NCBI GenBank assembly: GCA_009827225.1
Contig: WUAI01000030.1
Coordinates: 1 to 40,674 of the forward strand
Direction: 5' to 3'
DNA length: 40,674 nt
Origin: Flavobacteriaceae bacterium
GTDB taxonomy: Bacteria; Bacteroidota; Bacteroidia; Flavobacteriales; Flavobacteriaceae
Shown here: positions 22,846 to 30,489 of the stretch, piece after piece
Layout of the letters: each line of letters opens with the position of its first letter
Position numbering within the stretch: the first letter of the stretch is position 1
The notes under the pieces: model-generated
Told to the model about the DNA's origin: nothing
The model's input: the letters and a program-made list of their open reading frames with translations, nothing else
The model's database searches: none
Program-made: the position numbers and the translations under genes

Positions 22846-24197
22846 CAATCGTTCCCCCAGTCAATTTTCCGCGAGGCGAACATTACAATAGCAAGGATAA
22901 CAAAAAGTCCTATACTTCCTACCAATAGGGCATATTTCTCCAACTGAATGATTACGTAAATGAAACCATACAAAGAGGCCAGAGACGCACTTACTAATAA
23001 TGGAAATTTAAATCCCTTTAGAATGGCCCTCGAATACAAAGTGATCAACCCAAGCACTGCGAAAGATGCTATGAGATAAGCCTTCAGGAACGAACTGTGC
23101 TCTGATATGGAAATAAGAAGGGTATAAAACATCACCAGGGCCAGCCCGATCATGACGTACTGGAAAGGGTGAATGTAGATCTTGCTCGCTAGTTGTATGA
23201 GCAGAAACACCAACAAAGTGAGCCCGATTACCATAAATCCGTACTTCGCCGCCCGTTCACTCTTCTGATATTCATCCACGGTGACGATGAGTTTTGTTCC
23301 GAAGGCAAACTCACTTAGGTCGGGTAACACGTTAAAGAAGGTCTGCTCGAATTGCCGATTGATCTGCAGTACCTTCCATGAGGCCTTGAATCCTTCAGCT
23401 GAAATTTCACGTGAGCCGTCTTCGGGTAAATATTTTCCGGTGTGACTCGGCGACTGCCAGTTCGATTCCATGCTGGCGTTGGTTTCTTTTCCGATAGGAA
23501 TAAATTGCAAACTCTGACTCCCGTTGATCTTAATGTCAAAGTTAAAGAGGAGGGGATTATTGTTTTTAGCCGACAAACCCTTCACAAATTCACTTTGAAC
23601 GGTGTTCAAATATTCCTGGGAATATTTAGGAGTCATGGACAAGGCCTGATTAGCCATATTTACTTCCAGCGTATTTCGTATGCCCTTTAGATTGGTGGTT
23701 TTGACCAACAGCGAAATCTTATCCCAGAGAATGTCTTCAGGAGCGATGTCCTGTTTGCTGAAATCGATAATGGGAAAATTCCCTTCTACGGCTATGTCTG
23801 CAGTATAAACCACCGATTCATAGATGGAACGTTTCAAGGGTTCCTCTTTGCTCTTTACCTTCGAGGTGATATCCAGGTTTTCCGGAAAAACATAGGCATG
23901 ATTCAATATTTCATCGGTTTTGATCTCGTAACTTTTGGTTTTTTGAATGTATACCTTTTCCTGTTTGTAGGTTTTATAAGGAATCTTTAAAATGGGCCCG
24001 GAGAGTATGACTTCATTTCCCCATTTCTCGTTGATTTCTCGTACCACTTCTTCCTGCCTAAAAGAGCGTTCGCTTATGAGACTTTTTACAAATTCCAGGG
24101 GGATGAGTAATACGACGAGTAAGAATCCAACCACCAGCATACGTGCGGTAATTGAATTTCTAAGCCAGTGAGTAAATTTTCCTTTTTTTGATTCCAT
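22845..24197 (-). CDS. creD: CreD family inner-membrane protein
   Basis: The 450-residue product has an N-terminal membrane helix (about 19-40) and then the conserved LISERSFRQEEVVREIN segment. A large periplasmic domain follows (about 60-305) with LSGPILKIPYK, and five to six helices make up the C-terminal third (HPFQYVMIGLALVMFYTLL and following). This is the CreD (formerly Cet) architecture. In Enterobacteria creD belongs to the CreBC regulon and affects envelope stability and colicin tolerance. No CreBC genes lie here. Instead the operon carries a small winged-helix regulator, an arrangement common in Bacteroidota. The role is probably in envelope homeostasis. Confidence 0.93.
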   Translation of the reverse strand: MESKKGKFTHWLRNSITARMLVVGFLLVVLLIPLEFVKSLISERSFRQEEVVREINEKWGNEVILSGPILKIPYKTYKQEKVYIQKTKSYEIKTDEILNHAYVFPENLDITSKVKSKEEPLKRSIYESVVYTADIAVEGNFPIIDFSKQDIAPEDILWDKISLLVKTTNLKGIRNTLEVNMANQALSMTPKYSQEYLNTVQSEFVKGLSAKNNNPLLFNFDIKINGSQSLQFIPIGKETNASMESNWQSPSHTGKYLPEDGSREISAEGFKASWKVLQINRQFEQTFFNVLPDLSEFAFGTKLIVTVDEYQKSERAAKYGFMVIGLTLLVFLLIQLASKIYIHPFQYVMIGLALVMFYTLLISISEHSSFLKAYLIASFAVLGLITLYSRAILKGFKFPLLVSASLASLYGFIYVIIQLEKYALLVGSIGLFVILAIVMFASRKIDWGND

Positions 24198-24229
24198 AAT
24201 TGCTACTATTTAATGTTTATTAATTCATG

Positions 24230-24508
24230 TTATGATTCGATTAGGATATAGAAATAACCCATTGCTATGGGGACATTGGCGAGTAAGAGGCAGAGTCCGA
24301 AGAAGGACTCAAGACGATCATTTTTGATGAGATCGATCAGCAGTATTATGCCAAAGATTGTGGATATGAAGGTGGCGATTACTACAAACAAGAATCCCAG
24401 AATGAATATGCCAATAGGATCGGGTACTATGAGCCCCAGAATAAATAAAACGGTTCCGATTCCGAAGAACAGGAAGGCCAAATGTTTGATAAATGAAAAT
24501 GATACCAT
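24230..24508 (-). CDS. Small membrane protein of the creD operon
   Basis: The 92-residue protein is highly hydrophobic, with three membrane helices at about residues 8-27, 30-60 (long, possibly two) and 69-88. No family name was recognised. It lies between the regulator gene and creD, with 32 bases to creD. A palindrome identical in design to that before the first gene stands 13 bases upstream of its start codon (24522-24540). It therefore begins a second regulated segment of the operon. A function as an accessory subunit to CreD is possible but is inference only. Confidence 0.72.
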   Translation of the reverse strand: MVSFSFIKHLAFLFFGIGTVLFILGLIVPDPIGIFILGFLFVVIATFISTIFGIILLIDLIKNDRLESFFGLCLLLANVPIAMGYFYILIES

Positions 24509-24518
24509 AAAAATTTAA

Positions 24519-24540
24519 AAGTACTTTGAATTACAAAGTA
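24519..24540 (-). promoter_or_regulatory. Operator copy 2 of the creD operon regulator
   Basis: TACTTTG-AATTA-CAAAGTA (24522-24540) is a perfect seven-base inverted repeat. On its left it is preceded by AAAG, forming the extra dyad AAAGTACTTT. It matches the copy at 25462-25483 in 20 of 22 positions. It lies just upstream of the small membrane protein gene. Confidence 0.72.
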
Positions 24541-24555
24541 TAATTATAAAAAAAT

Positions 24556-24849
24556 TTATTTCTTGCTTATTATTTTTTCCAGGGCATTGATATGTTTCCT
24601 GAATTCGCGTCGGCCCAATTTCGTCGTGGAATATCGGGTATTGGGTTTTCTGCCAATAAATTGTTTTTCCACCAGAATATATTCCTCTTTCTCCAGGGCC
24701 TTGAGATGACTGGCGAGGTTGCCATCCGTCACGTCCAGCAATTCCTTCAACCGATTGAAATCGGCGTCATCATTCACCATCAGGATCGACATGATCCCCA
24801 GGCGTATTCGGTGGTCAAATAGTTTATTTATATCGTCGATGAGTCCCAC
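24556..24849 (-). CDS. Winged-helix transcriptional regulator
   Basis: The 97-residue protein matches the small winged-helix family PF13601 (HTH_34). It begins with a helix LFDHRIRLGIMSIL, then DFNRLKELLDVTDGNLASHLKALEK as the helix-turn-helix, a wing with VEKQFIGRKPNTRYSTTKLG, and a C-terminal dimerisation helix. The start is GTG at 24849, which overlaps the stop of the upstream membrane-protein gene by one base (TAGTG). The longer open frame reaching 25170 is out of frame with, and wholly inside, that upstream gene and should not be used. Two copies of a TACTTTG-N5-CAAAGTA palindrome in the operon are its probable binding sites. It is probably an autorepressor; the signal is unknown. Confidence 0.9.
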   Translation of the reverse strand: MGLIDDINKLFDHRIRLGIMSILMVNDDADFNRLKELLDVTDGNLASHLKALEKEEYILVEKQFIGRKPNTRYSTTKLGRREFRKHINALEKIISKK

Positions 24850-25457
24850 TAACCTTCTTTTTTCTCCATTACATACATCCAGCTTCCGTAAAGAACGTGC
24901 AATATTCCGAAGCCTGCAACCCAAAACCAAAATCCGTACCCCGGTAAGGCGGCACAAACTAACCCAAGGATGATTTCGGCATATCCCAGGTACCTGATCT
25001 TGCTCAAAGTATATTTGGCAGCATTCACCAAAGCAAGACCGTAGAAAATGAGCATTAGCGCACCTGTTAACCCGTAATGCTGACTCTGTAGCTTGATCAG
25101 TATATAAATTCCTCCGGTGACCAAAGGGATCATAAAATTGATAAGCAATCGTCGTGTTGTTTCGTCCCAAATCTTTTCGTTATTGCGCTTGGCCTTTCTT
25201 GTGGTTAGTAAAAAAGCAGTGACTATGCTGAGTACGGCAATTCCCAAAAGCAAAGCAACCAGCGTTTTGAAGTTCCAACTGTCCAATACCAAATATTCTC
25301 CTTCCGGGATCAGATAGAAATAGGCGATTGCTGCTCCTGCGATTGCATACAGGCCTGCGAGTATGCCTGAGAGTCCGCTCAAAGAGATGAAGCGGGAAGA
25401 ACGATTCATCAGATCTTTGATCTCGCTGATGTCTTTTAAATAATCTTGATCACTCAT
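24849..25457 (-). CDS. Multi-pass membrane protein, first gene of the creD operon
   Basis: The 202-residue protein has a short N-terminal cytoplasmic helix (residues 1-24, SEIKDLMNRSSRF). About six membrane segments follow, in the ranges 25-50, 65-87, 104-122, 128-145, 155-172 and 175-193. No family name was recognised with certainty. It is coupled to the downstream regulator by a one-base stop/start overlap, and an operator-like palindrome lies eight bases before its ATG. Bacteroidota often pair such a membrane protein with a PF13601 regulator, so it may be a sensor that modulates the regulator. That is inference. Confidence 0.82.
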   Translation of the reverse strand: MSDQDYLKDISEIKDLMNRSSRFISLSGLSGILAGLYAIAGAAIAYFYLIPEGEYLVLDSWNFKTLVALLLGIAVLSIVTAFLLTTRKAKRNNEKIWDETTRRLLINFMIPLVTGGIYILIKLQSQHYGLTGALMLIFYGLALVNAAKYTLSKIRYLGYAEIILGLVCAALPGYGFWFWVAGFGILHVLYGSWMYVMEKKEG

Positions 25458-25461
25458 ATAA

Positions 25462-25483
25462 AAGTACTTTGAAAAACAAAGTA
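25462..25483 (-). promoter_or_regulatory. Operator copy 1 of the creD operon regulator
   Basis: TACTTTG-AAAAA-CAAAGTA (25465-25483) is a perfect seven-base inverted repeat, also preceded by AAAG. It lies immediately before the ATG of the first operon gene, so a bound regulator would block transcription start or initiation of translation. Confidence 0.72.
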
Positions 25484-25567
25484 AGTGTTTTTATTTCGAT
25501 TATTCTGAAATTTTAAAAGAATTTAACATTCAGGAAAAATCCTCTCTAAAAAATAGGAAAAACCCTG

Positions 25568-25623
25568 TTGACTCGTTTTTAAGAAAATTTCATCTTTGGT
25601 ATAAGCTTAATGTTAGCGCTAAC
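25568..25623 (+). promoter_or_regulatory. Orphan promoter with a LacI-type operator
   Basis: TTG (25568-25570) and CATCTTTG (25591-25598, seven of eight positions of TAnnTTTG) are 20 bases apart. GTTAGCGCTAAC (25612-25623) is a perfect 12-base palindrome with the CG-centred pattern typical of LacI-family operators. It would fall just after the start site. No gene follows before the terminator at 25697-25725. Confidence 0.5.
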
Positions 25624-25696
25624 TAGCCATTACAATTAAGTATTAATAGTCGTTTAGAAGTTAATTGGGGAGTTAATAAAAGCGATTATTTGATAT

Positions 25697-25725
25697 AAAG
25701 GTTGTTCTTTACGAGCAACCTTTTT
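25697..25725 (+). terminator. Terminator of an orphan transcript
   Basis: AAAGGTTGTTC (25697-25707) pairs with GAGCAACCTTT (25713-25723) with one G-U pair around TTTAC and is followed by T residues. It lies only ten bases before the DUF1801 start codon, so it ends a transcript that starts upstream and carries no visible CDS. Confidence 0.75.
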
Positions 25726-25735
25726 ACATTTAAAA

Positions 25736-26098
25736 ATGAATCCCGCCGAACGCTACATCCTCGAACAAGAAGAACCTTTCCGATCCATTCTACTACATGT
25801 TCAATATGTCATCGAAAAAACCCTGCCCTCGGCGCAAATGCTCTACAAGTATAAAATACCCTTTTATTACCTGGATGGTAAGCAGCCGTTTTGTTATCTA
25901 AACCAAACCAAAGGCTATGTGGATATCGGATTCTGGCATGCTACTCACTTAACATTACATATGGAGCATCTTGTTTCCGAGAAAAGAAAACATATGAAAT
26001 CGCTGAGATATTTCAGTTTGGAAGATATCGACGAACAAGTACTTACCGATATTCTATTGGAAGCTTATTCGTTTAGAGATAGACAATACTACAAATGA
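25736..26098 (+). CDS. DUF1801 domain protein
   Basis: The 120-residue protein matches the DUF1801/YdhG-like fold. An N-terminal helical half (RYILEQEEPFRSILLHVQYVIE, quoted in part) is followed by MLYKYKIPFYYLDGKQPFCYLN, GYVDIGFWHATHL and a C-terminal helix. The family is of unknown function and distantly related to SufE/IscU-like shapes. The start ATG lies ten bases after a terminator hairpin, so expression must rely on a promoter within or beyond that hairpin, or on read-through. The gene overlaps the convergent kdsA end by ten bases. Confidence 0.85.
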   Translation: MNPAERYILEQEEPFRSILLHVQYVIEKTLPSAQMLYKYKIPFYYLDGKQPFCYLNQTKGYVDIGFWHATHLTLHMEHLVSEKRKHMKSLRYFSLEDIDEQVLTDILLEAYSFRDRQYYK

Positions 26099-26907
26099 TT
26101 GATCGTTTTTCGGATGGCCACCAGATCGGTGAGTAACTTTTCCAGCAATTTTAAATCCAGCATATTGGCTCCGTCACTTTTGGCATTGGAGGGGTCATAG
26201 TGAGTTTCGATGAACAAACCATCCACGCCAACAGCAATACCGGCGCGTGCAATTGTGCTTATCATTTCCGGTCTTCCCCCCGTTACGCCTATGCTCTGAT
26301 TGGGTTGTTGCAAGCTATGGGTCACATCCAGCACGGTAGGAGCGAATTGTTTCATGGTAGGAATTCCACGGAAATCAACCACCATATCCTGATACCCGAA
26401 CATAGTCCCACGATCGGTGATCATTACCTGTTCGTTGCCACTATCGGTTACTTTTTTAACGGCATGTTGCATGCTTTCCGGACTCATAAATTGTCCTTTT
26501 TTCAAATTAACGACCTTGCCGGTGTTAGCCGCAGCAACGACCAAATCGGTTTGACGAACGAGAAAAGCCGGAATTTGAAGTACGTCCACATAATCGGCTG
26601 CTTTGGCAGCATCACTCACTTCATGAATGTCGGTTACAGTAGGGATATCAAATGTGTCCGACACTTTTTTCAAGATTTCCAGTGCCTTTTCATCACCTAT
26701 TCCGGTAAAACTGTCGATTCTACTCCGATTCGCCTTTTTAAAACTACCCTTGAAGATATAAGGGATTTCCAGCCTATTGGTGATCGCTACGATCTTTTCA
26801 GCAATTAACATTGCCATTTCCTCTCCTTCTATGGCACATGGTCCGGCCAAAAGGAAGAAATTGTTGGAATCGGTGTGTTTTAACTTCGGAATTGAAGCGA
26901 GGTTCAT
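26089..26907 (-). CDS. kdsA: 3-deoxy-8-phosphooctulonate synthase (Kdo-8-P synthase)
   Basis: KdsA condenses arabinose 5-phosphate with phosphoenolpyruvate to Kdo-8-phosphate, the precursor of Kdo in lipopolysaccharide. The start is ATG 26907 (MNLASIPKLKH), giving 272 residues. An ATG at 26946 would lie upstream of the -7 box at 26926-26933 and is rejected. Motifs include FLLAGPCAIEGEEMA at the N-terminus, FKGSFKKANRSRIDSF, TDIHEV, LQIPAFLVRQTDL and GLFIETHYDP. The cysteine in GPCAIEG marks the metal-dependent class, because metal-independent enzymes have asparagine there. It is divergent from typA and shares the intergenic promoter region. Confidence 0.97.
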   Translation of the reverse strand: MNLASIPKLKHTDSNNFFLLAGPCAIEGEEMAMLIAEKIVAITNRLEIPYIFKGSFKKANRSRIDSFTGIGDEKALEILKKVSDTFDIPTVTDIHEVSDAAKAADYVDVLQIPAFLVRQTDLVVAAANTGKVVNLKKGQFMSPESMQHAVKKVTDSGNEQVMITDRGTMFGYQDMVVDFRGIPTMKQFAPTVLDVTHSLQQPNQSIGVTGGRPEMISTIARAGIAVGVDGLFIETHYDPSNAKSDGANMLDLKLLEKLLTDLVAIRKTINHL

Positions 26908-26925
26908 AGTTGTTAATTTAAGTGG

Positions 26926-26964
26926 CAAAGATACATTGAAATCCATTAATTACCACTACTTTTG
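26926..26964. promoter_or_regulatory. Divergent promoters of kdsA and typA
   Basis: On the minus strand TATCTTTG (26926-26933) lies 18 bases before the kdsA ATG. On the plus strand TACTTTTG (26957-26964) lies 56 bases before the typA ATG, with TTG (26936-26938) 18 bases upstream as -33. Both match TAnnTTTG. Confidence 0.6.
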
Positions 26965-27020
26965 CGCCCTCGAACGCATGAGCATTTTTGTGAACGCGTT
27001 TTGCCTTAAATGAGGACACT

Positions 27021-28814
27021 ATGAATATTAGAAATATTGCCATCATCGCCCACGTAGACCATGGAAAGACCACTTTGGTAGACAAGATTTTGCATCATTG
27101 TAGCCTGTTCCGTGAAAACGAGAAAACGGGAGAGTTAATTCTCGATAACAATGACCTGGAACGCGAAAGAGGAATTACCATTACCTCTAAGAATGTTTCG
27201 GTAGTGTATAAGGATACCAAGATCAATATCATCGATACTCCGGGTCACGCCGATTTTGGTGGGGAAGTGGAACGCGTTTTAAACATGGCCGATGGGGTAT
27301 TGTTGTTGGTAGATGCTTTCGAAGGACCCATGCCACAAACCCGCTTTGTACTGCAAAAAGCCCTCTCATTAGGTAAAAAGCCTTGTGTGGTGGTGAACAA
27401 GGTAGACAAGGAGAATTGCACTCCCGACGAAGTACATGAGGCTGTTTTCGATTTGATGTTTGAACTGGGAGCGGAAGAATGGCAATTGGATTTTCCAACA
27501 GTATATGGATCCGCCAAACACAATTGGATGAGCGAGGACTGGCAAAACCCTACCACATCGATCGAGCCATTGTTGGATATGGTATTGGAACACATTCCGT
27601 CGCCTAAAATTTCCGAAGGAAATACACAATTACTGATTACTTCCCTGGATTATTCGTCATTTACGGGTAGAATTGCCATCGGAAGGTTACAACGGGGAGT
27701 ATTGGTTGAAGGACAGCAGGTTTCCCTTATAAAAAGAGACGGCAGCATACTGAAATCCAAAATTAAAGAACTACACACCTTTGAAGGACTTGGAAGGAAG
27801 AAAGTAGCAAAAGTGGAAGCCGGTGATATCTGCGCTCTCGTAGGACTCGAAGGATTTGAAATTGGAGACACCGTTGCCGATTTAGAAAGTCCGGAAGCGT
27901 TGGAAACCATTGCCATCGACGAACCTACGATGAGTATGTTGTTTACGATCAACGACTCTCCTTTCTTCGGACAGGATGGAAAATTCGTGACTTCCAGACA
28001 CGTGAAGGAACGATTGGAAAGGGAATTAGAGAAAAACCTGGCTCTTAGAGTGGAACCTACGGACAGCGCCGATAAGTTCATGGTATTTGGGCGAGGGGTG
28101 TTGCACTTATCCGTTCTAATTGAAACTATGCGACGTGAAGGCTATGAACTGCAAATTGGTCAGCCGCAGGTAATCATCAAGGAGATCGACGGAGTGAAAT
28201 GTGAACCGGTAGAAGAGTTAACTATTGATCTACCAGAAGAGGTGAGCGGTCGTGCCATCGATATGGTAACCATTCGCAAGGGTGAAATGCAAAGCATGGA
28301 AGCCAAAGGAGATCGGATGTTGTGTAAGTTCATGATTCCTTCCCGAGGGATCATTGGTTTAAGAAACCAGTTGCTCACTGCGACAGCCGGTGAAGCGATT
28401 ATGACTCACAGGTTTGTAGAATTTCAGCCCTTAAAAGGAGGAATTCCGGAGAGACAAAACGGGAGTATGGTTTCCATGGAGAATGGAACCGCAATTCCAT
28501 ATTCCATCGATAAATTACAGGAAAGAGGAAAGTTCTTTATCGATCCGGGAGAGAAGATCTACGAAGGACAGGTTATTGGAGAAAACTCCAGGGGAGATGA
28601 CATGGTGGTAAATGTGACCAAGACCAAAAAGCTCACCAACGTTAGATCGGCCGGAGCCGACGACAAGGCTCGAATCGTTCCTGCGATCAAATTCTCGTTG
28701 GAGGAAGCGTTGGAATATATTCAGAAAGACGAATATGTGGAGGTAACTCCCAGCCATCTTCGATTGCGAAAAGTACTGTTAAAGGAAGTAGATCGCAAAC
28801 GTGCCAAAGACTAA
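27021..28814 (+). CDS. typA: Translational GTPase TypA/BipA
   Basis: TypA is a ribosome-associated GTPase related to EF-G and LepA that supports ribosome assembly and stress adaptation. The 597-residue length is normal. The GTPase motifs are AHVDHGKTTL (about residues 9-18), the RGITI switch I segment, DTPGHADFGGEVERVL (switch II) and NKVDKENCTP (G4). EF-Tu-like domain 2, an EF-G-like domain 3, domain V (MVTIRKGEMQSM and SRGIIGLRNQLL) and the family-specific C-terminus follow. The start ATG follows a clear -7 box and a 5' leader of about 50 bases. Confidence 0.98.
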   Translation: MNIRNIAIIAHVDHGKTTLVDKILHHCSLFRENEKTGELILDNNDLERERGITITSKNVSVVYKDTKINIIDTPGHADFGGEVERVLNMADGVLLLVDAFEGPMPQTRFVLQKALSLGKKPCVVVNKVDKENCTPDEVHEAVFDLMFELGAEEWQLDFPTVYGSAKHNWMSEDWQNPTTSIEPLLDMVLEHIPSPKISEGNTQLLITSLDYSSFTGRIAIGRLQRGVLVEGQQVSLIKRDGSILKSKIKELHTFEGLGRKKVAKVEAGDICALVGLEGFEIGDTVADLESPEALETIAIDEPTMSMLFTINDSPFFGQDGKFVTSRHVKERLERELEKNLALRVEPTDSADKFMVFGRGVLHLSVLIETMRREGYELQIGQPQVIIKEIDGVKCEPVEELTIDLPEEVSGRAIDMVTIRKGEMQSMEAKGDRMLCKFMIPSRGIIGLRNQLLTATAGEAIMTHRFVEFQPLKGGIPERQNGSMVSMENGTAIPYSIDKLQERGKFFIDPGEKIYEGQVIGENSRGDDMVVNVTKTKKLTNVRSAGADDKARIVPAIKFSLEEALEYIQKDEYVEVTPSHLRLRKVLLKEVDRKRAKD

Positions 28815-28889
28815 CTTTAGGAAAATTCCTCGGGTTAAATGGGCGTTTTTTAGTTTATTTGTTACGTTTTAGTTAATTATACGTTTACC

Positions 28890-29105
28890 ATGAGTAAATT
28901 TTCTATCATATTTTTGTATTTCGATCCGGGATTAGGAGCGATGATCGTGCAGGCCATTGTGGCAGCGGCGGCCGGAATTCTTCTGTTTTCAAAGAATGCG
29001 TGGTACAAAGTGAAGGCTTTTTTCGGATTGATCAAGGATGAAGAGGACACTTACGATTCCATAGATATTGAAGAGGAAGATACTGAACGCAATGACGCCA
29101 GCTAA
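28890..29105 (+). CDS. Small membrane protein with an FDPGLGAM motif
   Basis: The 71-residue protein has one membrane helix (about residues 15-35) preceded by the motif YFDPGLGAMIVQ. It is followed by a basic/aromatic stretch (NAWYKVKAFFGLIKD) and an acidic tail. Short membrane proteins with a Y-x-DPG-x-G motif before a helix recur next to methyltransferase or glycan genes in several phyla, from general recollection. Here the gene overlaps the start of a methyltransferase gene by 14 bases, which supports co-expression. A possible promoter, TTTG-N18-TACGTTTA (28858-28887), lies directly before the ATG and would leave almost no leader. Function unknown. Confidence 0.78.
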   Translation: MSKFSIIFLYFDPGLGAMIVQAIVAAAAGILLFSKNAWYKVKAFFGLIKDEEDTYDSIDIEEEDTERNDAS

Positions 29106-30489
29106 CCAAACACATGAAGCCTCTTTTCGGGACCCTTCCGGGTATATGTTCCACGACGGAGGCGTACTAAGAAGGGTTATCAACCCCATATATTTTCCAC
29201 AATACACTCAACTAAGAGATTCAGGCTTTTTTGAAACCCTTATCAAAAAAGGGCTGCTTATTCCTCATACGGAAACCTCTGTAGCAGACGACAAGATCGT
29301 CATAACCCCTGAACCCATTCCTTTTATTTCCAACCCTTACGAATGGAGTTTTGAACAATTTAAACATGCTGCTTTACTCACGCTGCAAATTCAGAAGTAT
29401 GCACTTTCCAAAGGGTTTATTCTGAAGGATGCTTCCGCCTACAATATTACATTTCACAAAGGGAAAGCGGTTTTTATCGACACACTTTCGTTCGATTTCT
29501 ATGAGGATAATACTCCCTGGCGAGCCTATAAGCAATTCATTACTCACTTTTTTGGCCCCCTGGTACTGGCCAAATACCATGGCACAGATATCTTCAAAAT
29601 GATGCAAACCCATATTGATGGATTGCCTGTTCAACTTATTGCGTCCCTATTGCCGGGTAAGACAAAATTGAGTTCTACTTTGTATACCAATATCCATTTG
29701 TTGGCTAAAATGGAATCCAAGCATAGTGAAGATTATTCCGGGGAGACAAAAGTTGCCAAACTTTCCAAAAAGGCTCAAAATAATATATTGACCAGTCTGT
29801 TCGATTTCATTAAGAAATTGCAATTAAAAGAAGCCAGTGAATGGGGTGATTATTACAATAAAACCAATTACGATGATGCTGCTTTTGAAGCCAAGAAACA
29901 ACTCATCCGGGATTGGGTTCAGTCGTTATCCGTTAAAAAGCTCATCGATATGGGCGGGAATGATGGCACATTCGCACGAACGGTTATCGACATTGTAGAG
30001 GATGTAATTGTCACCGATATCGATAACAATGCCGTAGGATATAACTACCAACAGGTGCAAAAGAATGGGGAGACCAACATGCTGCCATTGGTTTGTGATG
30101 TTCTGCAACCCGCTCCGGGTATCGGATTTAATAACACGGAACGCAACTCATTAATCGACCGTTTAAAAGATTACGCACCGGATGTGACCATGGCGTTGGC
30201 CCTGATCCACCATATTACCTTATCCGGTAATGTACCATTTTTGAAATCGGCTGAATTCTTTGCCAAATTCTCCGATTACCTCATTATAGAATTTCCGAAG
30301 CGGAAAGATTCCTGGGTACATTCGTTGCTTACCCGAAAACGTGAGTTCATCAATCATTTCGACTTTTATAACGAGTCGGAATTCGAAAAGGGGTACCTGT
30401 ATTATTTTGAGTTAGAAAAGAAACAGCCTATTGAAGGTACTGAGCGCATTTTATATTTGCTGAAGAATAAACACAGCATAGGTGGCTAA
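29092..30489 (+). CDS. Methyltransferase with kinase-like N-terminal domain
   Basis: The start is placed at ATG 29092 (MTPANQTHEASFRDPSG), giving 465 residues; an ATG at 29068 adds eight residues. The C-terminal half is a class I SAM-dependent methyltransferase with motif I LIDMGGNDGTFAR (about residues 284-296), an acidic residue after the second strand (VTDID) and LALIHHITL. The N-terminal half carries LKDASAYN (Asp113, Asn118) and VFIDTLSF (Asp130). This spacing is like the catalytic loop and metal-binding aspartate of aminoglycoside-phosphotransferase-type kinases, so a kinase-like domain is inferred. The next gene's GTG start overlaps its end by eight bases. The methylated target is unknown, possibly a surface glycan. 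Confidence 0.8.
   Translation: MTPANQTHEASFRDPSGYMFHDGGVLRRVINPIYFPQYTQLRDSGFFETLIKKGLLIPHTETSVADDKIVITPEPIPFISNPYEWSFEQFKHAALLTLQIQKYALSKGFILKDASAYNITFHKGKAVFIDTLSFDFYEDNTPWRAYKQFITHFFGPLVLAKYHGTDIFKMMQTHIDGLPVQLIASLLPGKTKLSSTLYTNIHLLAKMESKHSEDYSGETKVAKLSKKAQNNILTSLFDFIKKLQLKEASEWGDYYNKTNYDDAAFEAKKQLIRDWVQSLSVKKLIDMGGNDGTFARTVIDIVEDVIVTDIDNNAVGYNYQQVQKNGETNMLPLVCDVLQPAPGIGFNNTERNSLIDRLKDYAPDVTMALALIHHITLSGNVPFLKSAEFFAKFSDYLIIEFPKRKDSWVHSLLTRKREFINHFDFYNESEFEKGYLYYFELEKKQPIEGTERILYLLKNKHSIGG

Noticed and set aside
24850-25170. N-terminal extension of the winged-helix regulator to 204 residues
   Set aside because: The extension lies wholly inside the upstream membrane-protein gene in another frame and shows no domain. 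The GTG at 24849 gives the normal family length.
26908-26946. Upstream ATG for kdsA
   Set aside because: It would lie upstream of the -7 box and add residues not found in KdsA proteins. The ATG at 26907 fits the family N-terminus.
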